From: HGM04593 sp964470845
Lineage (GTDB): Bacteria > Bacteroidota > Bacteroidia > Bacteroidales > Bacteroidaceae
Reading direction: 5' to 3'
DNA: 42,299 bases
NCBI GenBank assembly: GCA_964470845.1
Contig: CAYYEL010000006.1
Location: 1-42,299 of the forward strand
Shown in pieces: positions 32,871-41,717 of the stretch. The position numbers and the translations under genes are program-made. The first letter of the stretch is position 1. The number at the start of each line of letters is the position of its first letter. The notes under the pieces are model-generated. The model saw only the letters and a list, made by a program, of their open reading frames with translations, made no database searches and was not told where the DNA came from.

Positions 32871-33540
32871 TGATATTAAAAAAAATATAGAACGCATAAG
32901 TGCTACCCTGCCCGACGGGGTAACACTTATTGCAGTCTCAAAATACCACCCGGCCGAGGCCATTGAAACAGCCTACGCCGTCGGGCAACGCCATTTTGGC
33001 GAGAGCAAGGCACAAGACCTGCGCATCAAACAGCAACAACTGCCCAAGGACATCTGTTGGCATTTCATCGGTCATCTGCAAAGCAACAAAATAAAATATA
33101 TTGCACCCTACATATATCTTATACACAGCATCGACAGCCTGCGTCTGCTTCAAGAGGTCGATAAACAAGCTGCAAAGGCCGGGCGCGTAATAAACTGTCT
33201 GCTCCAGATTCATATTGCACAAGAAGAGACAAAATTCGGATTCTCGCCCGGTGAGTGCCTTACAATGCTCGACGAGGGCAGTTGGCGCACCCTTGCACAC
33301 GTTCAAATATGCGGTCTTATGTGTATGGGCAGCAACACCGACGACAACAACCGCATCAGAGCCGAATTTCGTGCAGTAAAAGAACTGTTCGACGAAATAA
33401 AGAGCAAACACTTTGCCGAGGATAAGAATTTCAACATTCTATCGGCAGGAATGAGCGACGATTATCCCATCGCCATTCAAGAGGGGAGCACGCACATTCG
33501 TATAGGTTCCGACATATTCGGCGCTGCCGAGAAAGCATAA
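32857..33540 (+). CDS. YggS family PLP homeostasis protein
   Basis: A 227-residue PLP-binding TIM-barrel protein (PLPBP/YggS). The PLP lysine is K29 in TLIAVSKYHPAEAI. Other marks: FGESKAQDL, WHFIGHLQSNKIKYI, IHIAQEETKFGF, GLMCMG and LSAGMSDDYPIAIQEGSTHIRIGS. It binds PLP but has no known enzymatic activity; loss disturbs vitamin B6 and amino-acid pools in other bacteria. The start at 32857 (MRQFSDIKKN) overlaps the DUF4494 stop; an ATG at 32839 adds six residues. Confidence 0.93.
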   Translation: MRQFSDIKKNIERISATLPDGVTLIAVSKYHPAEAIETAYAVGQRHFGESKAQDLRIKQQQLPKDICWHFIGHLQSNKIKYIAPYIYLIHSIDSLRLLQEVDKQAAKAGRVINCLLQIHIAQEETKFGFSPGECLTMLDEGSWRTLAHVQICGLMCMGSNTDDNNRIRAEFRAVKELFDEIKSKHFAEDKNFNILSAGMSDDYPIAIQEGSTHIRIGSDIFGAAEKA

Positions 33541-33558
33541 AAAGCCCATCCGCCCCTA

Positions 33559-33600
33559 AAAAATTGCACATTTTTTACTTTTTGTGCAATTTTTCTCTTT
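33559..33600 (+). terminator. Terminator after yggS
   Basis: AAAAATTGCACA (33559-33570) pairs with TGTGCAATTTTT (33583-33594), 12 bp with a T-rich loop, followed by CTCTTTTTTTT. It lies 18 nt after the stop. Confidence 0.85.
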
Positions 33601-33840
33601 TTTTTATTCTTTTAACTGTAATTTATTATTACCTTTGCGCCATCAAGTAAAGGTAGCCTTGCTTGTTGTCCGTGCCCGCCTATACCACAGGCAAGCAAAA
33701 AAGCCCTGCAAATATTTGCTTTTGCACCGACAATAGGCTATTTTTGCTTTTACAACATAATTATATCCAATGAATTAAGGCCGCAAGGCTGATATACGAA
33801 AAAAGAAACAATCAACAACAAATAACAAACAATCTACATT
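33601..33840 (+). promoter_or_regulatory. Promoter box and about 200-nt leader of the acyl-CoA synthetase
   Basis: TACCTTTG (33630-33637) matches the -7 consensus; no good -33 box stands 19-21 nt upstream. Transcription from it would leave a leader of about 200 nt. This holds GCTTG/CAAGC pairings (GCTTGTTGTCC near 33660 with GGCAAGC near 33695) and two similar pieces, GCCTATA and GGCTATT. No known riboswitch is recognised. The end is A-rich, as usual before Bacteroidota starts. Confidence 0.4.
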
Positions 33841-35487
33841 ATGTCTAACAATCAAAGTCTCATCGGGCTATACGCAACCTCATTCAAAGAGAACTGGCTG
33901 CACAGCGCCCTTACCGACTACAAAGGCGTTTCCTACACCTATGGCGATGTTGCCTGCGAAATTGCCAAGTTACACACATTTTATCGTCTCAGCGGCATTA
34001 AACCCGGCGACCACATTGCACTATGCGGCCGCAACTGCTCACGCTGGGGAATAGCATTCTTGTCGGTAATAACATACGGTGCGGTAGCCGTGCCCATTCT
34101 ACACGATTTTATGGCCGAGAATGTACATCACATTGTTACCGACTCCGACTCACGTCTGCTGTTTATTGGCGACTCGAACCGTGCGCAGCTCAACTACGAC
34201 GAGATGCCCGAGCTCGAAGGAGTAATCCGCATCGAGGATTTTTCACTCAATATGAGCCGCAACGAGACAATAAGCAAGGCACACACACAAATAAACGACG
34301 AGTATGCCAAGAGCTACCCCAAAGGATTCAGTGCAGCCGACATCAACTACCACAAGGACAGCCCCGAGGAGCTTGCCATAATAAATTACACATCGGGCAC
34401 AAGCGGCTTCTCAAAGGGAGTGCTCATCCCCTATCGTGCGCTGTACAACAATATGATGTTTGCCAAGGGAGTGCTTCCTATGAAACCCGGAATGAATATG
34501 CTATCCATCCTTCCAATGGCACATATGTATGGAATGGCATTTGAGTTTATGTACGAGCTCACACGCGGCGTACAAGTATTTTTCCTGACACGTACTCCCA
34601 GCCCACGCATCATATTCGACGCATTCAGCAAAGTGCGTCCCACTATCGTAGTTGCCGTGCCGCTTATCATCGAGAAAATCATCCGCAAGAGTGTAATGCC
34701 CAAGCTGCAAAAGCCTCTTATGCGCATTGCCACAAAAATCCCCGGAGTAAACAACATTATTTATAGAAAAATACGTAACAGAATGCTCAAAGCATTCGGT
34801 GGCAATGTTGTAGAGATAATTATCGGTGGAGCCGCATTCAGCCCCGAGATTGACGCCCTGCTTCATAGAATAAAATTCCCCTACACAGTAGGATACGGAG
34901 CGACAGAGTGTGCCCCCATAATCTGTTACAGCGACTGGACCGAGACAAAAGTCGGCAGTTGCGGAAAAGCAGCGCTTGGAATGGAGGTTAAGATTCTAAG
35001 CAACGACCCGCAGAATACCCCCGGCGAGATTATAGTACGCGGCCCTAATGTAATGTTAGGCTACTACAAGAACAGCGAGGCCACAGAACAGGCACTCGAC
35101 AACGAGGGCTGGTATCACACCGGCGACCTTGGCATTATAGACAGCGAGGGCTTTGTATATATTAAAGGACGCTGCAAGAGTATGCTTCTGAGCGCCAACG
35201 GACAAAATGTTTACCCCGAGGAGATTGAAGCCGTAATAAACTCGCTACCCTGCGTAAACGAATCACTTGTGATACAGGAAGGCGAGAAATTCATCGCCCT
35301 TATCCACCCCGACAGCGACGCACTGCAAGCCGAAGGAGTAACAGACGTCCCCGCAAGAATGGAGGAGCTTCGCAAGATACTCAACCAACAAATTCCCGCC
35401 TACGAACATATTTCCGAGGTACGCATAATGCAAGAAGAGTTTGAAAAAACGCCCAAAAAGAGCATCAAGCGCTACCTTTATCAATAA
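33841..35487 (+). CDS. Long-chain acyl-CoA synthetase (AMP-forming)
   Basis: A 548-residue ANL-superfamily ligase that activates fatty acids with ATP and CoA at the membrane face. The AMP-binding P-loop is YTSGTSGFSKG at 183-193. GYGATECAPII, NEGWYHTGDLG and IKGRCKSMLLSANGQNVYPEEIE give the A5, A7 and A8 motifs. The C-terminal catalytic lysine region is EKTPKKSIKRYLY. It is shorter than FadD-type proteins of about 600 residues, mostly in the C-terminal domain, but complete. It is a single gene between two terminators. Confidence 0.93.
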   Translation: MSNNQSLIGLYATSFKENWLHSALTDYKGVSYTYGDVACEIAKLHTFYRLSGIKPGDHIALCGRNCSRWGIAFLSVITYGAVAVPILHDFMAENVHHIVTDSDSRLLFIGDSNRAQLNYDEMPELEGVIRIEDFSLNMSRNETISKAHTQINDEYAKSYPKGFSAADINYHKDSPEELAIINYTSGTSGFSKGVLIPYRALYNNMMFAKGVLPMKPGMNMLSILPMAHMYGMAFEFMYELTRGVQVFFLTRTPSPRIIFDAFSKVRPTIVVAVPLIIEKIIRKSVMPKLQKPLMRIATKIPGVNNIIYRKIRNRMLKAFGGNVVEIIIGGAAFSPEIDALLHRIKFPYTVGYGATECAPIICYSDWTETKVGSCGKAALGMEVKILSNDPQNTPGEIIVRGPNVMLGYYKNSEATEQALDNEGWYHTGDLGIIDSEGFVYIKGRCKSMLLSANGQNVYPEEIEAVINSLPCVNESLVIQEGEKFIALIHPDSDALQAEGVTDVPARMEELRKILNQQIPAYEHISEVRIMQEEFEKTPKKSIKRYLYQ

Positions 35488-35534
35488 AGCAGGAAGAGTT
35501 TCCAATAAGACGGAGTGTTATAATCAACAGACCA

Positions 35535-35577
35535 AAACAAGCTGTGCCCAAAATTGCATTTTGGGCACAGCTTGTTT
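35535..35577. terminator. Bidirectional terminator between convergent genes
   Basis: A perfect 20-bp stem, AAACAAGCTGTGCCCAAAAT (35535-35554) with its complement at 35558-35577, has a 3-nt loop and A/T outer ends. It separates the acyl-CoA synthetase (+) from the membrane-protein operon (-). Confidence 0.93.
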
Positions 35578-35590
35578 ATATTTTACCGGT

Positions 35591-36319
35591 TCACAATCTT
35601 TTGAGAGCCTTCCATCCATCAACACAAGCGATAAAGCCAAAAGGCAACCAACATAAAATACCCGACAACAGAGCAGCAAGAGGCCCATCAATAGTAAATA
35701 CCCCTATATACTGCACACAAGGAATTATCCCCGAAGCAGGCAGCATAGCCAAGAAAGCAGGAGTAAAAAGGGCAAACATACTGCTCATTCCCCGCGCAAC
35801 GTCGCTCACACTGCGATAATTACCACACACCGAGCCGTGCATAAGCGCAACAGCAAGCGACACAACAAACAGCACCAACCGCCACCCTTGTACAAGCGAC
35901 GACACTCCCCAATCGCCCGTTACAGAAGCAAAAATGGGCCACGGCGCAACCGAAGAGACAAAAAACAGTGCCACAAAAAACAGAAACACAACAAGAGCCA
36001 ATAGCCCCGCCTGCCGTCTGACAGTAGTCAAAGGACGAGAAGCAAAAATCTCGACGAAAGTTGTCAGCACCCCCGAGCCCACGAGAAGCCCAAGCGATGC
36101 AACCACCATAGCAGCAGCGCCCCACGGAGCACTATCGACCGATGCTGCAACCGAACATAACGCCCAGCGCAACCCCTCGCCCGAAAAGAGACTGTTAAAA
36201 CCCTCCCTCGACGAAGAGAAGAGCGTTGCCACCCCCACGAACCACGATGCCAGCCACAGAAACAGCAACAAAGCTGTATAAAGCAGAAACGGCCAATATT
36301 TGTACCCGTCCTTACTCAT
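35591..36319 (-). CDS. Multi-pass membrane protein, AbgT-like fragment or small relative
   Basis: A 242-residue protein with about six hydrophobic segments (YWPFLLYTALLLFLWLASWF, AAMVVASLGLLVGSGVL, ALVVFLFFVALFFVSSV and others). GEGLRWALCSVAASVDSAPWG followed by LGLLVGSG resembles the start of AbgT (p-aminobenzoyl-glutamate) transporters, which are about 500 residues; the second half of such a transporter is missing. Function is unknown. It is the last gene of a kinase-regulator operon and overlaps the regulator's end by 8 nt, so it may be an output or partner of that system. Confidence 0.55.
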   Translation of the reverse strand: MSKDGYKYWPFLLYTALLLFLWLASWFVGVATLFSSSREGFNSLFSGEGLRWALCSVAASVDSAPWGAAAMVVASLGLLVGSGVLTTFVEIFASRPLTTVRRQAGLLALVVFLFFVALFFVSSVAPWPIFASVTGDWGVSSLVQGWRLVLFVVSLAVALMHGSVCGNYRSVSDVARGMSSMFALFTPAFLAMLPASGIIPCVQYIGVFTIDGPLAALLSGILCWLPFGFIACVDGWKALKRL

Positions 36320-37034
36320 CGGCCTCAAGATTTTCGGCGTCTATTATATGCAGTTCAATGGCACGAACCACCAAACGAGTAACATTTATTCCGCGCTGCT
36401 CACCCTCGGGGAAGAGACGCGACACAAGGTCGGCCTGTCGTTTTTCGAGCGATTTTACCCCAAAAGGCATAGTGCGCAGATTGGCAATCATCTCCTTTGT
36501 ATATCCCAGAGCCAAATGACGCAACATACACTCGTCGTAGCGGTCAATATCATACTCAATGAGCGAACGACGATGCGCAGCCTCGCGCATCACCCCCTCG
36601 CGGAAGCGCTCTGTGATAACCTCAAGCACAGGTTGGTTAAAGACGAAACGCTTGCCTGCCATCACACTGCGAATCTCATATTTTGTTAACAATTCACCCG
36701 TCTTTAGGACAATGCCATCGGCACCGGCATCTAACACATCGACCCACAGCTTCTCATTCAGCACCTCGCCCGTAAATATAAGTACTTTAACCTCGGGGTA
36801 CTCCTTTTTTACCTTGGCACAAATATCCACCCCGACGGTTGTCGAGCCACCCAGTCCAAGGTCGAGCAACAGAAGGTCGGGAGTGCGTTTCTGCATAAGC
36901 GGATAGAGCTCGGCCTCGCACATTGCCACCCCTATAATATCGGCCTCGGGAATATCGCTGCGAAAAATCTCCTCTGTACCCTTTAATTCGAGTTTGGCAT
37001 CCTCGACTATTATCACACTGAATCTATTATCCAT
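36312..37034 (-). CDS. Response regulator with LuxR-like C-terminus
   Basis: A 240-residue two-component regulator. The receiver domain has the acidic pair E11-D12 (IIVEDAKLE), the phospho-acceptor D58 in LLLLDLGLGG, Thr in LIFTGEV and Lys in DGIVLKTGEL. The C-terminal part (about 160-235), MLRHLALGYTKEMIANLRTMPFGVKSLEKRQADLVSRLF, looks like a NarL/LuxR-type helix-turn-helix with some divergence. It starts 11 nt after the giant kinase stop and is its likely partner. Targets are not visible. Confidence 0.85.
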   Translation of the reverse strand: MDNRFSVIIVEDAKLELKGTEEIFRSDIPEADIIGVAMCEAELYPLMQKRTPDLLLLDLGLGGSTTVGVDICAKVKKEYPEVKVLIFTGEVLNEKLWVDVLDAGADGIVLKTGELLTKYEIRSVMAGKRFVFNQPVLEVITERFREGVMREAAHRRSLIEYDIDRYDECMLRHLALGYTKEMIANLRTMPFGVKSLEKRQADLVSRLFPEGEQRGINVTRLVVRAIELHIIDAENLEADE

Positions 37035-37045
37035 ATTTTTATTCT

Positions 37046-40000
37046 TTATTTAGGCAACGTAAAATAAATTGTGCAACCATCCTCGGTGTCAAACGCCTCA
37101 AGGCGTGCTGCACGACAATCCATATAATCCTCGTGCATACGCACAATCTCACGGGCAATCAACGCCTCCATTATTGTCTCCTCCTCGTGCAGGGGCGCAA
37201 AAAACGATGCGGCACGCTTTGCACCAAGAGTGAGCCCTTTACATTCCAATGCAACAAGCAACGAGGCATCTTTATCACCCACTGTAATGTGCAGATTGCG
37301 GACACCCAAGCCGAGTAGAGCCTCGATGAGTGCCTCCATAAGATAGCCGATAAGATTATAATCGCCCAACGCGACGGCATCGGTAGGTTCGCACCCGAAT
37401 TGCAGAGCCACCCCTCTTTTTGCAGCTCGACGAGCAGCAAAAGCAGCAGCACTCTTCAGAATATCGGACAGCGGCACACGCGACACTTTAAAATGAGCAT
37501 CGTCCATCTGACGCGCTGCACACGAGGTGAGCACACCGAATATCGAGCAGTAATAATCCATCAGTTCGCACATTGCAGCCACTCTCTGACGCCACGTATC
37601 GACACAGCCTTCCTCGTCGCCGAGACGCTGCACCAACTCGCGTATGCGCCCGGGATAATAAACCGTCTCGTGCTTAATTACCGACAAACAGTTGTCTATT
37701 ACCATATTGCGCACGTGCATATTATTCTCCTCGAATTTTGCACGCGCCGTCTCTTCCCTAATTTCATCAAGGTCGCGATACTCCTGCGCCAGACGCACAA
37801 CCGAATGATAGGCTGCCGAGGCTGCATAATCGGCAATAAGTTCAACGAGCGTACACTCGGCGGCCGTCAATCGACGCTCGCACTCGATGCACAAAATTCC
37901 CAGACACTCTCCATCGTCCGACGAGGGCATCAGTAGTGGCAGCGCTCTTGTCAACCCATCGCCACTGACGTATGGTTGCCGAGCCGCATATAGCGTGTGC
38001 AACAGAGGCGCGACAGCCTCATCGGGATAAGCTGCCACTTGTACACCCGAACCACTACTGAGCAGCAACGACACACCTCTGACTTTCAGATAATCGTGCA
38101 GCACCAAGAAAACCTCGTGCGACATACTCTGCGCAAGCCCCTCAAGCGAATCTCTGTCGCCACGGGCAGCTTGCAACAGCCTTGAGTTTACACTCAGAAG
38201 AATATCACTGTTCATCCTCTCGGCAACGATGCGACGCATATACAGGACAACCGCCACCACTCCGAGTATCAACAACAGGGTGATACACAACACTATTGCA
38301 GCCTTACGATAGTTGGCCACGCTTTGCATCTTTTCGTAATAATAAACAAGTTCGCTATCCTCGTGCACAAGGCGATAGAGCTGCGTGTAAATAGAGTTAT
38401 TATATCTGTAAGTGGGCCAATCGCCACGTGCAAGAGCCGCTACGGCTACCTCGTTGCGCATATCCAGCAGATTAAAATAGACATACTCGGTCAGAGAATC
38501 GACAAAAAGAGCATCGCGCCACCACTTAATCTCGGACACTGCACCCGAGGTCAACGACAAAGTATCGCATCCACCGACATTATCTTTGTAGAAACTGTTC
38601 AATTCATCTACAATCTCTTGTGCAAAGTTAAGCGCTGTCGCATATTCGCCCCTCACATTGCACGAATAGACCGAGTCGGCAAGAGCGTTTATATCGCCGC
38701 CACCCTCGGCCGACGCACTAAACGAGAGCGCCGAGCACAGCAGCACAAGCAGCGTGCGCAACACCCCTTTGGGCAGGCGGAACGAGAAACGACTACCCTC
38801 TCCCGGAGTGCTTTTTATATCCATACGACACACGGCAAAAGCATCGTCGGTCTTACGATATTTTTCAATAATCCCCTTACAATTCATAAGGCCGAAGCCT
38901 CCGCCCTTGTTTGCCGCCATCGCCCCCGAGCTACCTATGAGCGAAGCGTCATAGACCTTTGAATTAAGAATCCTGTCAACGTCGCCTTCGGATATTCCAA
39001 CGCCCGTATCGGTAACGGCTATTTCGACGAAATTATCGCCCTCAACAGCCTCAAGCTCAACCGTGCCGCCCACGGGAGTAAATTTTCCTGCATTTTCGGC
39101 AAGCGTGTTAATCATAAAGAGTGTCAACGCTTTATCGGCTTTTACAACAAGATTACTATGCTTAACCCTTAGGTTCACTCCTCGCATCGAAAAGGCTGTA
39201 ATGCTTTTGGCAATAATTCCAAATGGTTCGGCAAGCGAAAAATTCTCAATCTGCAAGCTCAGCTCGCCACGACGCATCTTTATCCATTGTGCAAGCACGT
39301 CGTTGTAATCGTCGAGCACAGCAGTCAGTTCCAACAGATATTGCAAGCGTCGCCGAGCCTCATCGCTTCGGCCATCGACAGCCGACAGACGCCGCAGTTC
39401 ATTGAGCATACGGTCGATATAAGGGCGCATACCTCCAACTAACGACAGTGCCACACGCTTATCGACATATTCCCGTTTATGTTCGTCGAGATACAGAGCA
39501 TACGACAAGCGCTGCTCGTTCAAGCGCTGACGCTCGCCACCAATATCGGCCACACGTCTGCCCTCGTCGATTGCCGCGGCAATATATGGCAGTGCTACTC
39601 GAAGTAGAAGCATTTTTTGTTGCGTGGGAGCTTTTTGAGCAAACAGAGCCAATGAAAGAGAGGGGGCGTCAAGAGTAGCCAGCGGCATTTTCACAAGAGC
39701 GTCGGCCGCAGAATCCTCATCGGCATCAACGATAGAGAATCGACACCCTCCGAAGCTGCCACCAAGCTCACTGTTCAATATATCGGCAACAGCAGCATTA
39801 ACCTCCTTGATGCTCTCTACCTCTTTGGGCACAGAATAGATGAGACGACGGCACAGTCCCTGAAGCATAGTAAGGTCATCGACATATTCGCGGCTGCGAC
39901 GTCCCCAACGCCTGCCCAGCAGATAAACAGCCAACGACACAGCAACAAGCACCACCGCAAACAACAATGCCCATACATAAAGCCTCGAAGCGCTCGCCTC

Positions 40001-41263
40001 GACATTTTTTATTCGGCTTTCAATCTGTTTATTGAGACGCGTCGTGCGCAGAAGGTCGAGGTAACTGTTTCGATTGACATCCGATAGATATTTATCGCCA
40101 ACGCCGGCAAAAGCACAGCTCGCCTCGCGGCGCACACTAAGCAGACACTCGTAAATATTGGCAATACTATCGTGCGACAACAGACGCCACTCGGCATCAG
40201 TATCAACAAAATCGAGTGTCAAAGTATCGGCCACACTCGGATAACGAGTGGTATAATACTCATTTACGAGCCCCATCGCACCTGCAAGCAGCGACAAAGC
40301 CTCGTCAAACTGCCCATACTGCGTACAACACGAGGCAGCCACCGTCAGTGCTTCAATCATCATATAAGTATCGCCGTAACGGCTGAATTCCTCGGCAGCC
40401 TCCACTGCCAGATGTCGGGCAAGCTCGTTGCGCGGCAGCCCATCGACGTTAATCTGTTTAATCAGTTGCGGCAAGGTTGTTGCCACATTGTCAAGAGCAT
40501 CTGCCTGTCGCATCAGCACCGCCAACATAAGACGACTGTTGGCTGCAAGCCACAATTGTTGCTCGGCCTCGGCACGTGCAAGCAATAGCGACAAAGCCTC
40601 GATGCGTTCGAGCACAGGAATTTCGGTACGATAATTCATCAATATACGCCCATATATTCGGTGGGCACGAGAATCGACCTGCTCAATATTTCTCTTTAAA
40701 TACTCGGCCGAAGCTGCCGCCTCGACACTCATTCCCAAATTTGAAAAATAGCATAGCGACACAGCTGCAAGCTCCACACGCGCCTCATAGAAACGCTCGC
40801 GCTCACTCGACGGCAGCAACGCCTCCTCCTCACTTATGCGCCTAACCCTTTGCAATGCACTCGAACGATAATCAAAAAACTCCCTATTGGCCGATGTTCT
40901 GTAACAAATAAGCATCATACCAACGTCGGCCACAAGCGCCTCAATCTCACAACCGGCCTCATTTATCACCGAGGAGTAAAGCTCGGCAGCCCGCCCATAA
41001 TCCATCTGCATAAACAGAGAATAGGCAGCAGCATTGCACGCAACTGCACGATACTCGCGGCCCACCCCTGACGACGTATCAACAGCCGAAGCCAACCGGT
41101 ACAAACTATCGCAATTGCGGTAGCGCCACTCATCGAGCCGTGCCGAGAGCTCCTCGGCACGCTTTTTATCGCTATTTTCGGTGTGCGACAATGTGCACGA
41201 TGCCAACAAAAGCATCGCGACAACTGTTGCAAGATTAAATATGTAGCGTCCTGAGAGTGTCAT
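37046..41263 (-). CDS. Giant two-module sensor kinase (DUF5112/DUF5113-like)
   Basis: A 1405-residue protein. The N-terminus has a lipoprotein-like signal with Cys 23 (LLLASC). A helical TPR-like sensor spans about 30-425, then a membrane helix at 427-449. A cytoplasmic kinase module follows with a complete HATPase: N-box ENAGKFT (723-729), DTGVGIS (752-758) and GGGFGLMNCKG (about 785-797). A second hydrophobic, signal-like segment (834-854), a second outer domain and a third helix (984-1009) lead to a second, GAF-like and DHp-like module with IKHETVYYPGR (H1198). This is followed by an ATPase-like end without clear DxGxG. It looks like two receptors fused. I recall this layout as DUF5112/DUF5113 in Bacteroides. 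The start is the ATG at 41263, not the TTG 12 nt upstream. Confidence 0.75.
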   Translation of the reverse strand: MTLSGRYIFNLATVVAMLLLASCTLSHTENSDKKRAEELSARLDEWRYRNCDSLYRLASAVDTSSGVGREYRAVACNAAAYSLFMQMDYGRAAELYSSVINEAGCEIEALVADVGMMLICYRTSANREFFDYRSSALQRVRRISEEEALLPSSERERFYEARVELAAVSLCYFSNLGMSVEAAASAEYLKRNIEQVDSRAHRIYGRILMNYRTEIPVLERIEALSLLLARAEAEQQLWLAANSRLMLAVLMRQADALDNVATTLPQLIKQINVDGLPRNELARHLAVEAAEEFSRYGDTYMMIEALTVAASCCTQYGQFDEALSLLAGAMGLVNEYYTTRYPSVADTLTLDFVDTDAEWRLLSHDSIANIYECLLSVRREASCAFAGVGDKYLSDVNRNSYLDLLRTTRLNKQIESRIKNVEASASRLYVWALLFAVVLVAVSLAVYLLGRRWGRRSREYVDDLTMLQGLCRRLIYSVPKEVESIKEVNAAVADILNSELGGSFGGCRFSIVDADEDSAADALVKMPLATLDAPSLSLALFAQKAPTQQKMLLLRVALPYIAAAIDEGRRVADIGGERQRLNEQRLSYALYLDEHKREYVDKRVALSLVGGMRPYIDRMLNELRRLSAVDGRSDEARRRLQYLLELTAVLDDYNDVLAQWIKMRRGELSLQIENFSLAEPFGIIAKSITAFSMRGVNLRVKHSNLVVKADKALTLFMINTLAENAGKFTPVGGTVELEAVEGDNFVEIAVTDTGVGISEGDVDRILNSKVYDASLIGSSGAMAANKGGGFGLMNCKGIIEKYRKTDDAFAVCRMDIKSTPGEGSRFSFRLPKGVLRTLLVLLCSALSFSASAEGGGDINALADSVYSCNVRGEYATALNFAQEIVDELNSFYKDNVGGCDTLSLTSGAVSEIKWWRDALFVDSLTEYVYFNLLDMRNEVAVAALARGDWPTYRYNNSIYTQLYRLVHEDSELVYYYEKMQSVANYRKAAIVLCITLLLILGVVAVVLYMRRIVAERMNSDILLSVNSRLLQAARGDRDSLEGLAQSMSHEVFLVLHDYLKVRGVSLLLSSGSGVQVAAYPDEAVAPLLHTLYAARQPYVSGDGLTRALPLLMPSSDDGECLGILCIECERRLTAAECTLVELIADYAASAAYHSVVRLAQEYRDLDEIREETARAKFEENNMHVRNMVIDNCLSVIKHETVYYPGRIRELVQRLGDEEGCVDTWRQRVAAMCELMDYYCSIFGVLTSCAARQMDDAHFKVSRVPLSDILKSAAAFAARRAAKRGVALQFGCEPTDAVALGDYNLIGYLMEALIEALLGLGVRNLHITVGDKDASLLVALECKGLTLGAKRAASFFAPLHEEETIMEALIAREIVRMHEDYMDCRAARLEAFDTEDGCTIYFTLPK

Positions 41264-41304
41264 TATCTGTTGCAAACTTAATAAAATTGTCGGTAATATA
41301 TTAA

Positions 41305-41457
41305 GAAGCTGTTTAAATTTATAAAAAAGTTATCTTATATCGGGAACTGCCATTTCGTCGTTTTTTATATTCAAAGATGTCTGTTTCCACCTTTTTCGAT
41401 GCTTGAGGCCGCTATGTTCTATAAAAGACTTAACGATATATAAATTTAAACAGTTTC
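41305..41457. mobile_element. MITE-like element, 153 bp
   Basis: The terminal inverted repeats are GAAGCTGTTTAAATTTATA (41305-41323) and, inverted, GAAACTGTTTAAATTTATA (41457-41439): 18 of 19 identical. No target duplication is obvious. The minus strand has an open stretch ending at a TAA (41330-41332), with residues HRKRWKQTSLNIKNDEMAVP before it. This could be the leftover end of a transposase, so the element may be an internally deleted IS. It sits 42 bp upstream of the giant kinase ATG and may carry or disrupt its promoter. Confidence 0.55.
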
Positions 41458-41458
41458 C

Positions 41459-41575
41459 AAGAAGGATGTTTTTAAGAAATTATCACCTGAAAAACAGATA
41501 GCTATCGAACAAATTCACAACAAAGAGTGTTATAATAACAGAGATAACATCCTACTGATAAATACTTTTTCTTAA
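41459..41575 (+). pseudogene. Truncated 3' end of an unknown gene
   Basis: A 38-codon open frame with no start codon runs from the MITE edge to a TAA: KKDVFKKLSPEKQIAIEQIH, then NKECYNNRDNILLINTFS. Its composition is protein-like and it is followed by a terminator hairpin. I read it as the remaining C-terminus of a gene cut by the MITE or a deletion. The family is not recognised. Confidence 0.45.
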
Positions 41576-41593
41576 TCATTCAATTCCCCCGTG

Positions 41594-41632
41594 CAGCCCT
41601 CCGTAGTGATTACGCGGGGCTGTATCTTTTTT
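41594..41632 (+). terminator. Terminator of the truncated gene
   Basis: CAGCCC (41594-41599) pairs with GGGCTG (41617-41622), with some pairing inside the loop, followed by TATCTTTTTT. On the plus strand it lies 18 nt after the stop of the truncated frame. Confidence 0.6.
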
Positions 41633-41651
41633 CTCGGGCGAGAGGATGAAT

Positions 41652-41690
41652 AAAAAACAGGTTGCGCCAACCAAATGACACAACCTGTTT
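41652..41690 (-). terminator. Terminator after rplI
   Basis: AAACAGGTTG (41655-41664) pairs with CAACCTGTTT (41681-41690), 10 bp; on the minus strand the 3' arm runs into a T-run. It is 27 nt past the rplI stop. Confidence 0.75.
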
Positions 41691-41717
41691 ATATGTAAAC
41701 TATATATCTTATTCCGA

